DNA from: SG8-32-3 sp964514055
GTDB lineage: Archaea; Thermoproteota; Bathyarchaeia; Bathyarchaeales; Bathycorpusculaceae
Assembly: GCA_964514055.1 (NCBI GenBank)
Contig: CAZEPB010000002.1
Coordinates: 104,904 to 168,903, forward strand
Length of the DNA stretch: 64,000 bases
Direction of reading: 5' to 3'
Below, one piece after another: positions 44,116 through 52,779 of the stretch (position 1 is its first letter; each line of letters opens with the position of its first letter). The translations under genes and the position numbers were made by a program. The notes below the pieces were generated by a model. The model did not search any database and had not been told where the DNA came from. It saw nothing but the letters and a program-made list of their open reading frames with translations.

Positions 44116-44433
44116 ATGGGTAAAAGAAAGGTCAAAAACGAGTCAAACCTTGAAAACATGCTACTGCCGAGTGAAAACGATGTACTGGGCACGGCTGTCA
44201 AGATGCTTGGTTCTGAAAGGATTTTGGTGAAATGCCAAGACGGTAAAGAGCGATTATGCAGGGTTCGCGGCAAGCTGAAAAGGCGGGTGTGGATTAGGGA
44301 AGGTGACATCGTTTTGGTTTCTCCTTGGGATTTTCAGTCGGACAAGCGAGGCGACATTTTCTGGCGTTACAGAAAGAACCAGGCGAAATGGTTGAGAAAC
44401 AAAGGATACTTACAGTGTGAGGAAAGGGGGTAA
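44116..44433 (+). CDS. eif1a: Translation initiation factor aIF1A
   Basis: This 105-residue protein has the S1-like OB-fold of eIF1A: DVLGTAVKMLGSERILVKCQ, DGKERLCRVRGKLKRRVWIR and EGDIVLVSPWDFQSDKRGDI. It stabilises the initiator tRNA on the small subunit. The ATG at 44116 starts the conserved MGKRKVKNES; the longer frame from 43990 is a leader without homology. The next gene follows after 6 nt. Confidence 0.93.
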   Translation: MGKRKVKNESNLENMLLPSENDVLGTAVKMLGSERILVKCQDGKERLCRVRGKLKRRVWIREGDIVLVSPWDFQSDKRGDIFWRYRKNQAKWLRNKGYLQCEERG

Positions 44434-44439
44434 TAAAAC

Positions 44440-45099
44440 TTGAAGCGTAAAAAGTCGGCAGGTGAATATCTTGCCTTTATTTCTGCAAAGTACGAAGTTG
44501 ATTCCGACACGCTCTTTTGTGCTTTACTCTCAGCTGGAGAAAATCAAAAAGCCAGATGCGGCAAACTTTCAATCGAATGCCGCGGCAAAACAAAAGGCAA
44601 GGTAATCTTTCTTATTACAAAGGATTCTGAAGTGGTCGCGCAGTTAGCGGTATCCGAAAACTTTCTATCGCAGAAGGGCAATCCAATTAGAAACTTCATG
44701 GAAACGGACATGGTCCGTAAACATGTAGCCAAGAAAACCAAATATCCTGCTTCTTACTCGATTGGAAACTTGAGACCTGGAATGAACCGTGTTAATTTGA
44801 AGGCAAAAGTTTTAGAAGTTACGAAGCCGAGGCAGGTTTTTACAAGATATGGAAATTACGCCAGTTTGGCTAAAGCCTTAATAGCTGATGACACTGGAAA
44901 AATAAAGCTTTGCCTGTGGAACGAGCAGATAGACGCGGTCTCGGCTGGAGACACCGTTCAAATTGAGAATGCACGAATCTCGACGTTTAAAGGTGAAAGA
45001 CAACTGAATCTTGGAAAAAACGGAACCCTCAACAACATCGAACCGCTAAAATCTGAAGTGATGCCAACGAATTTGCAACAGCCAAACCCCAACAACTAA
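44440..45099 (+). CDS. OB-fold single-stranded DNA-binding (RPA-like) protein
   Basis: This 219-residue protein has a C-terminal RPA/SSB-type OB-fold: IGNLRPGMNRVNLKAKVLEV, KALIADDTGKIKLCLWNEQI and DTVQIENARISTFKGERQLN. The N-terminal 105 residues are a separate, unrecognised domain with VIFLITKDSEVVAQLAVSEN. Single-strand nucleic-acid binding is probable. TTG start with GGAAAGGGGG upstream. It is likely co-transcribed with aIF1A. Confidence 0.78.
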   Translation: MKRKKSAGEYLAFISAKYEVDSDTLFCALLSAGENQKARCGKLSIECRGKTKGKVIFLITKDSEVVAQLAVSENFLSQKGNPIRNFMETDMVRKHVAKKTKYPASYSIGNLRPGMNRVNLKAKVLEVTKPRQVFTRYGNYASLAKALIADDTGKIKLCLWNEQIDAVSAGDTVQIENARISTFKGERQLNLGKNGTLNNIEPLKSEVMPTNLQQPNPNN

Positions 45100-45215
45100 T
45101 AGGTTTTGTCTTTTCCGTTTTCCAGCGTTGCATTATCTGATTTTGTCATGTCTAGCCTTTTTGATTAGCAAGTTGCTTTGGCGGTGTGGACTCGAACTCG
45201 TTTGGGCGCGGTAGA

Positions 45216-47153
45216 TTACATGAGTAACGTTAGCAGTCTAAAAGCAATTCCGCCCAAGAGTATTGCAAAAGCTATTTCGAACACCGTTATGAATAATGAT
45301 TTCTTCCAGCCGAAATTTTTGACTAAAGCCGCTATGGTTGCTATGCAGGGTATGTACAGCATCGCCACCAAAGTGAACACCACCATCTGAACTGGCGACA
45401 TAACTAGGGCAAAATTGGACGTTCCCAGAAGAGCAGCAAGCATAACCAGCGACAACTCCTTTCTAAGCACACCGAATATCAACGTTATCCCCGTAATGGC
45501 CGGCAATCCTAGCCACACAACAGTCACAGGACTAAGCACCGCCGCTATGGGTTCCAGCCAACCTACAACTTCAGCCAACTTCAAAACAAAGCTTCCCACT
45601 ATTATTAGGGGAAACGCAATTTTGATGAATTCAGCCACCCTAAACCATGTCTGTTTCAGAATAGTTTTCATATGGGGCCATCTGTAGTCGTGCATTTCCA
45701 TTATTAAAGCGGTTGGTTCACCGGGCACCACTTTAAACGCCAGTCTTCCGAGAGCGAAAATTATCAGAAAGTCAACAAGATAAAGCGCTAATGCCCACTG
45801 GATACCCAGGAAATTCCCTACCAGACCGAGTATTATGACTGTGGTGGCGGCACAAGGTACAAGTGTTACAACAAACGCGGCGAGCAGCCTTTCCCTCTGT
45901 GTCTCCATTATTCTGCATCCCAAGCATGCGGGCACATTGCAGCCGAAGCCAAGCATCATAGGTATGAATGCTTTTCCATGCAATCCCATTTTGTGCATAA
46001 TGTTATCCATCAAGAACGCGATTCGGCTCAGGTATCCTGAGTTCTCCAAGAAGTATAGTATGAGGTAAAACGGAATTATGTAAGGCAGGACTATTGTTAT
46101 GCCCGCTATGAGTCCTTCCATAACGCCGCCCCACATGAGATTACCAACTATTCCAGTTCCAAACACACTCGCAAAGAACGGCTCCAAACCATAAAGCAAA
46201 TCGCTCAGCAGCACGGAAGTGTAGTCTCCAAAAGTGAAGATAGAGTAGAAAATCAAAAGCAGCGAAACAATCAGTGTGAGATAACCAGTGACTTTGTGAG
46301 TAGTGAAGTTGTGAAGCCTCTCCACTTTAGTGGGTTTTATCGGAGACACCAGCTTCTGCGCCGTTCTGGCGATGCAGCCAGCAGCCTCATACCGTTCCGA
46401 AGTTATCACGGTTGAGCAGCCGTGCCCATGAAGATTTTCAATTTCACCTGCAAGTTTCTTCGCGATAGAGAGTATTTGCGGGTATAGCCTTCCGATTTCG
46501 CGTTCTATCTCTTCATCTCTTTCCAGCAGCTTGATTGCTACATATCGCGGTGGATAAATAAGATGAACGTTTTTCATCTCTTCAATAAGAACACCAAGTT
46601 TTTCTTCAACTTCTTCTCCATACCTTACGTGAGCATGTTTTTTCACTGGTTCTTTTTCAACTGTTTCTATGGCTTTCTCCAAAAGCGTAGTAATGCCGAC
46701 CCCTTTTACGGCAACGGTTGGTATAACGGGTATCCCCAAAAGCTTCTCCAAGTTTTTTACGTTTATTTGGATGCCTTTGCTTTTTGCCATATCCATCTGG
46801 TTCAGCGCTATAACCATCGGCGTTTCCAGTTCCATAAGCTGCAAGGTGAAGAAGAGGTTTCTCTCGAGGACTGAAGCGTCGAGAACATTTATCACTACAT
46901 CTGGTCGCTCAACTGCTATGTATTTCCTTGAAACCAACTCTTCCAAAGAATAAGTGGAAAGCGAGTATATTCCTGGCAGATCAACAATGTCTATTGTGTA
47001 ACCTCTAAACTTAAGTGTACCTTCAGCTCTTTCAACCGTTTTTCCAGGCCAGTTGCCAATGTGCTGATGCAAACCAGTCAGATAGTTGAAAATGACAGAT
47101 TTTCCGACATTAGCGTTTCCAGCTAAGGCGATGAGTAGTTTCTTTTTGTTCAT
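45216..47153 (-). CDS. feoB: Ferrous iron transport protein B
   Basis: This 645-residue protein imports Fe2+. The N-terminal G domain shows G1 GNANVGKS, G3 DLPGIYSLS and G4 NQMD (residues 10-165), then a helical GDI-like spacer. The membrane part (from about 270) has the two Gate motifs: LGFGCNVPACLGCRIMET and the PCAATTVIILGL region, with further TM helices to the C terminus. Length is normal for archaeal FeoB. The ATG overlaps the feoA stop by 4 nt. Confidence 0.95.
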   Translation of the reverse strand: MNKKKLLIALAGNANVGKSVIFNYLTGLHQHIGNWPGKTVERAEGTLKFRGYTIDIVDLPGIYSLSTYSLEELVSRKYIAVERPDVVINVLDASVLERNLFFTLQLMELETPMVIALNQMDMAKSKGIQINVKNLEKLLGIPVIPTVAVKGVGITTLLEKAIETVEKEPVKKHAHVRYGEEVEEKLGVLIEEMKNVHLIYPPRYVAIKLLERDEEIEREIGRLYPQILSIAKKLAGEIENLHGHGCSTVITSERYEAAGCIARTAQKLVSPIKPTKVERLHNFTTHKVTGYLTLIVSLLLIFYSIFTFGDYTSVLLSDLLYGLEPFFASVFGTGIVGNLMWGGVMEGLIAGITIVLPYIIPFYLILYFLENSGYLSRIAFLMDNIMHKMGLHGKAFIPMMLGFGCNVPACLGCRIMETQRERLLAAFVVTLVPCAATTVIILGLVGNFLGIQWALALYLVDFLIIFALGRLAFKVVPGEPTALIMEMHDYRWPHMKTILKQTWFRVAEFIKIAFPLIIVGSFVLKLAEVVGWLEPIAAVLSPVTVVWLGLPAITGITLIFGVLRKELSLVMLAALLGTSNFALVMSPVQMVVFTLVAMLYIPCIATIAALVKNFGWKKSLFITVFEIAFAILLGGIAFRLLTLLM

Positions 47154-47467
47154 TCCTTTTCTATCTCCACGAAAATTCTCTCAGCCATACCTCTGCCAAG
47201 GGCAAGTCTTGAGCCTCGAACACGAATTTCGAAAGGGCCGTGAAAAGGGGCTGATTTCACAACGGTCACTCTTGTGCCAGGCGTGAGACCCATATCCATA
47301 AGTCGCTTTTCGAATCCCCAGTCTCTTCCAAGTCCATGCCTTATGTGTCCATGTCTTACATGGCCCCATCTCATATGTCCAAATCTTATAGACGTAACAA
47401 TTCCAGCTTCTCCCGCTTTCAGCGCAGTTAGAGGCACTTCACGTCTTTTCGGGTTTCGCTTTTCCAT
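47150..47467 (-). CDS. feoA: Ferrous iron transport protein A with His-rich insert
   Basis: This 105-residue SH3-like FeoA has the normal core KRLMDMGLTPGTRVTVVKSA and LALGRGMAERIFVEI. Between the first strand and the helix it carries an unusual insert GHMRWGHVRHGHIRHG with five histidines, which could bind iron; ordinary FeoA proteins are about 75 residues and lack it. It is translationally coupled to feoB (ATGA) and lies 86 nt downstream of the DtxR-type regulator gene. Confidence 0.9.
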   Translation of the reverse strand: MEKRNPKRREVPLTALKAGEAGIVTSIRFGHMRWGHVRHGHIRHGLGRDWGFEKRLMDMGLTPGTRVTVVKSAPFHGPFEIRVRGSRLALGRGMAERIFVEIEKE

Positions 47468-47553
47468 GTGATCACCAACTTTTTTATTTTGGGTTAATTT
47501 TCTTGCTGTTCGAAGATGCTGAAGGATTACAAGACATGAAAATCACTGTTTGC

Positions 47554-48273
47554 CTAGCTGGTTTCTTCCAAATCTACAAAAACCTTTGAGGCAATGCCTT
47601 TTCCAAGGACTGCCTTTGAACTTCCAAATGAAACTTCAACAGGACCACCAAGCGGCGACGCTCTAACCACGCGTATCTCAGTGTCAGGTTTAAGTCCCAT
47701 GTCCAAAAGTCGTTGAAGTAAATTATAGCCGCCTCTAATTAAAGAGATTTTACCACACTGACCTTGTTTGAGGCTTCCTATCCAGACACGGTTTTTATCA
47801 TGTTTCCCAACTGCCTCCAGGTCTTTGCTGTTCAACTCCAAGCATTCTACGCAGCTGCCTATTTGGAGGTCGCATGGCGGGATTACTTTTCCGTTGTCTG
47901 GACAGCGGTCAGGGTGCCTTAGAAATCGGCATAGCGACTCTGCCGCGTCATCTGACAAGGAATGTTCCATTCCGCATGCTTGATCATGGACTTTTGGTTT
48001 GTCTATCTTTAAAACGTCATGTAGGAATCTTTCTAGCAACCGGTGCTTGCGAACTATCTTCTCGGCGATTTGTTTGCCGTCGCTTGTGAGCGTGGTTCCG
48101 TGATATGGGGAGTGTGTGATGTAGCCTTTTTCATCTAGCTTCTTCAGCATTTCAGTTACGCTGGCTGGAGCAATCTTTAGGGTTCGCGAGATTTCAGTAG
48201 TGCTCACTGGTTTTCCGTTTTGCGAGAGATCATATATCGCTTTGAGATAGTCTTCAACACTTCTACGTGCCAT
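47554..48273 (-). CDS. DtxR/MntR-family metal-dependent regulator with FeoA-like C-terminal domain
   Basis: This 239-residue protein has an N-terminal HTH (residues 1-60: SVEDYLKAIYDLSQNGKPVS, TTEISRTLKIAPASVTEMLK), the metal-binding dimerisation domain (ACGMEHSLSDDAAESLCRFL, with the C/H and E/H ligands) and a C-terminal SH3-like FeoA domain (about 160-239). Such proteins repress iron or manganese uptake when metal is plentiful. The ATG at 48273 is preferred over an upstream frame start at 48342, which would run through the operator. It leads the feoA-feoB cluster. Confidence 0.92.
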   Translation of the reverse strand: MARRSVEDYLKAIYDLSQNGKPVSTTEISRTLKIAPASVTEMLKKLDEKGYITHSPYHGTTLTSDGKQIAEKIVRKHRLLERFLHDVLKIDKPKVHDQACGMEHSLSDDAAESLCRFLRHPDRCPDNGKVIPPCDLQIGSCVECLELNSKDLEAVGKHDKNRVWIGSLKQGQCGKISLIRGGYNLLQRLLDMGLKPDTEIRVVRASPLGGPVEVSFGSSKAVLGKGIASKVFVDLEETS

Positions 48274-48288
48274 GTTAACCCACCTATT

Positions 48289-48304
48289 TTTAGGCACACC
48301 TAAA
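48289..48304. promoter_or_regulatory. DtxR-type operator 1 (TTTAGGCACACCTAAA)
   Basis: This inverted repeat (TTTAGG-CACA-CCTAAA) lies 15 nt upstream of the DtxR-type regulator start. It matches the second copy at 48333-48350. TTAGG/CCTAA half-sites are typical of the DtxR/MntR/IdeR group. Confidence 0.75.
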
Positions 48305-48332
48305 TTAGTGTGACGTAAGCGCACTAATAAAC

Positions 48333-48350
48333 TTTTAGGCATACCTAAAA
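48333..48350. promoter_or_regulatory. DtxR-type operator 2 (TTTTAGGCATACCTAAAA)
   Basis: TTTTAGG-CATA-CCTAAAA lies 45 bp (centre to centre) from operator 1. Between them is another inverted repeat, ATTAGTG-N11-CACTAAT (48305-48329). The arrangement suits cooperative autoregulation of the regulator-feoAB operon. Confidence 0.75.
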
Positions 48351-48483
48351 AATATCATCCATAAAACCCGCATATCACGAAACATGCTGCCGAAACACGC
48401 CTATCCACACGCAAGCTATGCAGCACTGCTTCCAGTAATGGCTAAATATCGCCAAGCCTATTTTCGGTTCATACTAAGAGGCG

Positions 48484-49830
48484 ATGATAAAGATGGAAGG
48501 CTTCTCAGACCTCGTCATTAAGTTAATAGATGCCAGTCGCAACCATGAAAACTATCGAGACTCAGAGTGCATAAACCTGATTGCAAGCGAAGGGCTGAAA
48601 TCCCCAGCTGTCAAGCAAATGCTCAGTCTCTCCTCAGACTTGGAAGGCAGATACGCAGAAGGTGAAAACGACCTAGAGGGTCATGTGAAGAAAAGGTATT
48701 ATCAAGGCCAGAAATACATGACGCTCATAGAGAATTACGCCACGGACCTTATGAAAAACCTGTTCAAATGCAACTGGGCTGATCTGCGATTAGTTTCTGG
48801 CACGCACGCGAATTTAGCCACCTTCAAAGGTTTGTCCTCGGCGGCGAAAAACCGAAAAATGGTTGTCACTCCGCTAAGTTGTGGCGCACACATATCTCAT
48901 GATTATGCTGGTCTTGCGGGTTCGGTTCTCGGGCTTGAGAACATAAACCACGTTTACAGCATTGACGAATTTAACATAGACGCGGACAAGTCCGCCGATG
49001 TGATAAGAGCAGCTAAACCAGGCATAGTGACGTTCGGGGGAAGCCTCTTCCTCTTTCCACACCCAGTTAAGGAGCTAAAAGCCGTAGCTGACGAAGTTGG
49101 CGCCTACGTAGCATACGACGCGTCCCATGTTCTGGGGCTTATCGCGGGCGGCGTCTTCCAAGACCCGTTCAACGAAGGAGCAGACTTCATAACCTCTTCA
49201 ACCCACAAAACGTTTCCAGGACCGCAAGGAGGCGTTATACTTGGAAACGCGAAAGCCAAGCGCACGGAGAAGGCGATAAAAGCGATCCAGTTCGCCATCT
49301 TTCCTTTGAGCACTTCTAACACTCATTTGGGGCGGCTGCCAGCAGTTGGGATAGCTGCCTTGGAGATGAAGCTCTTTGGCGCTGAACTGGCGAGGCAGAC
49401 GGTGAAAAACGCTCAAACTGCTGGGCAGTATCTGTGCGAGAACGGTGTCAAAGTAATGTGCGCCTCAAAGGGATTCACTATGTCTCATCAGATAGCCGTA
49501 GATGTCTGCGACTTCGGAGGCGGCAAGAAGGTTGCTCAGGAACTTGAAGACGCCAACATAATCTTGAACAAGAATCTCCTACCCTACAACGACCAGAATG
49601 ACCGCGACAACCCCTCTGGCTTGAGAATCGGCTTCCAAGGTGTAACCAGACGAGGGTTCAGAGAAGGCGACATCAAACACTTATGCGACTTGATGCTCAG
49701 CGTGATGAAAGGTAAACGTAAACCTTCAGAGGTTAAGGAAAGCGTCATCGCCTTGAAGAAGGAGTTCAGCCAAGTGAAATACGGTTTCCAAAGCGTGGAA
49801 GACGCGTTAAACCACATTAAAAAAGCTTAA
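48484..49830 (+). CDS. glyA: Serine hydroxymethyltransferase (archaeal type)
   Basis: This 448-residue PLP enzyme converts serine to glycine and a one-carbon unit carried by a folate or pterin. The PLP lysine is in TSSTHKTFPGPQGG; other family blocks are INLIASEGLKSPAVK, LRLVSGTHANLATFKGL and YDASHVLGLIAGG. The archaeal form lacks some tetrahydrofolate residues and can use tetrahydromethanopterin. ATG at 48493 is an alternative start. serA follows after 69 nt, so the serine-glycine pathway genes are clustered. Confidence 0.93.
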   Translation: MIKMEGFSDLVIKLIDASRNHENYRDSECINLIASEGLKSPAVKQMLSLSSDLEGRYAEGENDLEGHVKKRYYQGQKYMTLIENYATDLMKNLFKCNWADLRLVSGTHANLATFKGLSSAAKNRKMVVTPLSCGAHISHDYAGLAGSVLGLENINHVYSIDEFNIDADKSADVIRAAKPGIVTFGGSLFLFPHPVKELKAVADEVGAYVAYDASHVLGLIAGGVFQDPFNEGADFITSSTHKTFPGPQGGVILGNAKAKRTEKAIKAIQFAIFPLSTSNTHLGRLPAVGIAALEMKLFGAELARQTVKNAQTAGQYLCENGVKVMCASKGFTMSHQIAVDVCDFGGGKKVAQELEDANIILNKNLLPYNDQNDRDNPSGLRIGFQGVTRRGFREGDIKHLCDLMLSVMKGKRKPSEVKESVIALKKEFSQVKYGFQSVEDALNHIKKA

Positions 49831-49899
49831 GAGCAGTGATGCTCAGGATTTATAATTCAGCGCACTAATCCACTTAAATCTGAAGGAGTAGAACCAAAA

Positions 49900-51084
49900 G
49901 TGAAAGTACTATTGAATGATGGCTTGGAAAATGAAGGAATAAAAGTACTTGAAGAAGTAGGCATAGAAACAGACACGCGGAAAAGGGATTTGAACTCGCT
50001 TATTGCAGACATAGGTCAATTTGACGCGTTAATTGTGAGAAGCGCCACAAAAGTAACCCGAGAAGTTCTTGAGGCAGGCGCAAAGGGAAAATTGAAAATC
50101 GTTGGCAGAGCAGGAGTCGGCTACGATAACATCGATGTGGCTGCCGCATCCGAAAACGGAGTTATCGTGAAATGCGCGCCGTACGGAAACACAAACGCGG
50201 TTGCCGAATTAACCCTCTGCCTAATGCTGAATGTTTCAAGAAATATTCCACAAGCGCACCACTCACTGAAAAGCGGCAAATGGAAGAAAGCAGAATTCAA
50301 AGGAAACGAACTTTCTTACAAAACATTGGGCATTTTAGGCTGCGGGAAAATCGGGCAAAGAGTGGGCGAACTAGCCCGTCGCGGCTTTGACATGGACGTC
50401 ATCGGATATGACATATGTCCCTGTCTTGAATCACCCATAAAATACGTTTCAAAAGAAGAAGTTCTCACAAAAGCGGATTACGTGAGCATCCACACGGGCG
50501 GCAAAGCCATAATTGTGGGCGAGAAGGAGCTTTCATTGATGAAGCCCACTGCATACCTCATTAACACGTCAAGAGGACGCAACGTTGACGAACAGGCACT
50601 GTACAAAGCGTTAAAAGAAGGAAAAATAGCTGGCGCCGCAATTGACGTTTACACAAAAGAGCCCAGAACCGAAGACGCCGAGTTCAAAAGCAAGCTGATG
50701 GAACTTGACAACGTCGTCTTCAGCTCGCATTTGGGCGCATCAACCATAGAGGCGCAAAGGGAAACTTCAACAGAAATTGCACGAGTTGTTGCAAGATATC
50801 TTTTTGGAGGAGACTTCGGCAGCGCAGTTAACGCGGGCGAAAGCATCGAGCTTGAAGAAAGACAAGTCTACACCCTGTTTATCCATCACCGAGACGTTCC
50901 CGGAGTGTTCGCCAACATCGACAAGGTGTTAGCTGACAACGACATTAACATACGAGCAAACTATTCCAGACAAATTGGAAAAAGCGGCTACGCAATTTCC
51001 GTCTACGTACTGCACAAGAAAGTTCCCAATAAAATCATAGAGACCCTTAAAGGAATAAAAAACATCTGTAACGTGAAAGTATAG
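49900..51084 (+). CDS. serA: D-3-phosphoglycerate dehydrogenase, short form with ACT-like tail
   Basis: This 394-residue enzyme opens the phosphorylated serine pathway. The NAD-binding domain shows LGILGCGKIGQRVGELARRG; catalytic blocks are GRAGVGYDNIDVAA, NTSRGRNVDEQALYKALKEG and SSHLGASTIEAQ (His). The C-terminal 75 residues (YTLFIHHRDVPGVFANIDKV) form an ACT-like regulatory domain without the intervening ASB domain of the 525-residue type. GTG start with GAAGGAG upstream. A G/C hairpin follows the gene. Confidence 0.92.
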   Translation: MKVLLNDGLENEGIKVLEEVGIETDTRKRDLNSLIADIGQFDALIVRSATKVTREVLEAGAKGKLKIVGRAGVGYDNIDVAAASENGVIVKCAPYGNTNAVAELTLCLMLNVSRNIPQAHHSLKSGKWKKAEFKGNELSYKTLGILGCGKIGQRVGELARRGFDMDVIGYDICPCLESPIKYVSKEEVLTKADYVSIHTGGKAIIVGEKELSLMKPTAYLINTSRGRNVDEQALYKALKEGKIAGAAIDVYTKEPRTEDAEFKSKLMELDNVVFSSHLGASTIEAQRETSTEIARVVARYLFGGDFGSAVNAGESIELEERQVYTLFIHHRDVPGVFANIDKVLADNDINIRANYSRQIGKSGYAISVYVLHKKVPNKIIETLKGIKNICNVKV

Positions 51085-51110
51085 TTCTATTGACAAAAAA
51101 CAAGGTATAC

Positions 51111-51126
51111 GGGGGAGCAAACCCCC
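51111..51126. terminator. G5/C5 hairpin between convergent genes
   Basis: GGGGG-AGCAAA-CCCCC lies between serA (stop 51084) and the oppositely oriented PepSY-like gene (stop 51141). On the minus strand the hairpin is followed within 12 nt by TTGTTTTTTG, resembling an intrinsic terminator for that gene; it may act in both directions. Confidence 0.5.
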
Positions 51127-51140
51127 TCAACATTTCGGTG

Positions 51141-51938
51141 CTAGCTGATTTCTAGTTCTTGTATGAAAGCGCCGTGCCAGTTGTGGTACCACACTTGTCC
51201 AGTGTAGCCGTTGACGCTGAGCATGCCGTAGCCTTCACCTGCAGACAGCACCATGACATGGTAATAGCCGTAGAACGGTTCTGCTTCTCCAACTGTGGTT
51301 CCTGGAATGTACGCGTCTAAGTATTGCTGAGCGAAAGTTTCTGCTTGCTCTGCTGTGACCGTCATTGGCGACGTTGGGTTTCCTGTGAACCAACCCATCA
51401 TGCCGCTGTGCATACCGTACTTCGTGTTCCACATCATGTTGGGTCCCTGCTCCGGATAGATGCTTCCAGTGTACTTGTCGATGAGCATTTCGAAGGCGTC
51501 GATGCCTGTGCTTTTCTCGTAGATTTGGACGTAGAAGTTCTGCGTGTACTCTTCGATTTCGCGAACAGCCAAGTCAGGGTTGTTCAGCGATGCAACGTAG
51601 TTCTGTGCGATTGCCACTGCGTCATCAATAGTTACAGCAGGTTCATTTGTTGTATACGCTGGTGCAGCGTAGCCGTTCCACCTGGCTCCTCCGTGGCAGC
51701 CTCCAGTGCCGTACTGGTACGGATAAGCAGGTGTTGCTGGCGTTGCTTGGTTAGGCTGTGCTGGGTAATATGTGCCTCCCATCATTCCACCTGTATTGGA
51801 TCCGTAAGCTTCGTTGGCATAGGTTCCGTAAGGACTGTTAACTCCTGTTGCGCCCATGTAAGCGAACACTGAGGCGGTTACTAACGCGATTCCTATCACC
51901 GCGAGTCCAATGGCGGTTACCATTTTCCAAGTTTTCAT
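51141..51938 (-). CDS. Secreted PepSY-like protein
   Basis: This 265-residue protein has a signal anchor (MVTAIGLAVIGIALVTASVF) and a low-complexity Gly/Tyr/Ala/Pro stretch (30-95). Two PepSY-like units follow: TIDDAVAIAQNYVASLNNPD with EMLIDKYTGSIYPE, and TAEQAETFAQQYLDAYIPGT with GMLSVNGYTGQVWYHNWHG. PepSY domains often modulate peptidases or bind ligands outside the cell. Met- and His-rich patches (GMHSGMMGWF) could bind copper; that is speculation. Confidence 0.7.
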   Translation of the reverse strand: MKTWKMVTAIGLAVIGIALVTASVFAYMGATGVNSPYGTYANEAYGSNTGGMMGGTYYPAQPNQATPATPAYPYQYGTGGCHGGARWNGYAAPAYTTNEPAVTIDDAVAIAQNYVASLNNPDLAVREIEEYTQNFYVQIYEKSTGIDAFEMLIDKYTGSIYPEQGPNMMWNTKYGMHSGMMGWFTGNPTSPMTVTAEQAETFAQQYLDAYIPGTTVGEAEPFYGYYHVMVLSAGEGYGMLSVNGYTGQVWYHNWHGAFIQELEIS

Positions 51939-52098
51939 TCACTTCACCTCGAATATAACTGTGTTATGGCGTCTTAAGATAGTTCGGTGAAACAAAAATG
52001 AAACGGTTTTGAAACATTAACGAAACATTTTTCGCCATGGGACTGGTATCGTTTGTTCGGGCATTATATATAAGCGACTTACAGGTTTAAGGTAAACG

Positions 52099-52779
52099 AT
52101 GAGACTCGGGGTTCTGTTTTCAGGCGGCAAAGACTCAACACTTGCGCTGCACAAAGCCGCGGAAAAAGAAGAAGTCGTGTGCCTAATCACGGTTGTTTCT
52201 GAGAACAAAGAGAGCTACATGTTTCACACACCAAACATAGACGTAACAGCGCTCCAAGCTGAAGCCCTAGGTTTGCCGCTGATAAAAAAATTAACTGAAG
52301 GTAAACCCGAAGAGGAGCTTAAAGACTTAGAAGAAGCAATAGCGCAAGCAGTCAAACGTTTCAAAATCGAAGGCGTTGTCACGGGCGCTGTAGAATCTGT
52401 TTACCAAGCCGCAAGAATCCAGCAGATATGCAATCGCTTAGACCTTTGGTGTTTTAACCCGCTTTGGAAAAGAGAGCAGAAAGCGCTTCTGGAAGAAGTC
52501 GTGGCTAAAGGCTACAATGTGGTAATCTCCGGCGTTTTTGCTTATCCTCTTGATAAAAGGTGGCTTGGAAAACAAATAGATGAAGACATGATAGAAAAGC
52601 TGGTTGCTCTCAGCAAAGAGTATGGCTTAAGTCCTTCAGGCGAAGGCGGTGAAATAGAAACCACAGTTTTGGACGCTCCCTTGTTTAGGAAGAAAATCGA
52701 AGTTCTGGACTATGAAGTGGAAGCTAGGGGCAACTCTGGAGTTTTCAGGATTAAGCAGGCGAGGTTGACGGAAAAATGA
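52099..52779 (+). CDS. dph6: Diphthine-ammonia ligase (Dph6-like ATP pyrophosphatase)
   Basis: This 226-residue N-type ATP pyrophosphatase has the PP-loop SGGKDS (residues 8-13) and the Dph6 signatures MFHTPNIDVTALQAEALGLP, VVTGAVESVYQAARIQQICN and GEGGEIETTVLDAPLF. It performs the last step of diphthamide formation on elongation factor 2, using ATP and ammonia. The ATG starts the conserved MRLGVLFSGGKD. Its stop overlaps the start of a glutamine amidotransferase gene (ATGA), suggesting a source of ammonia. Confidence 0.92.
   Translation: MRLGVLFSGGKDSTLALHKAAEKEEVVCLITVVSENKESYMFHTPNIDVTALQAEALGLPLIKKLTEGKPEEELKDLEEAIAQAVKRFKIEGVVTGAVESVYQAARIQQICNRLDLWCFNPLWKREQKALLEEVVAKGYNVVISGVFAYPLDKRWLGKQIDEDMIEKLVALSKEYGLSPSGEGGEIETTVLDAPLFRKKIEVLDYEVEARGNSGVFRIKQARLTEK

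Noticed and set aside
45175..45215. tRNA-like string GGACTCGAACTCG
   Set aside because: On the minus strand it resembles a T-loop (TTCGAGT), but the flanking bases cannot form a 5-bp T-stem and no acceptor or anticodon arm can be built.
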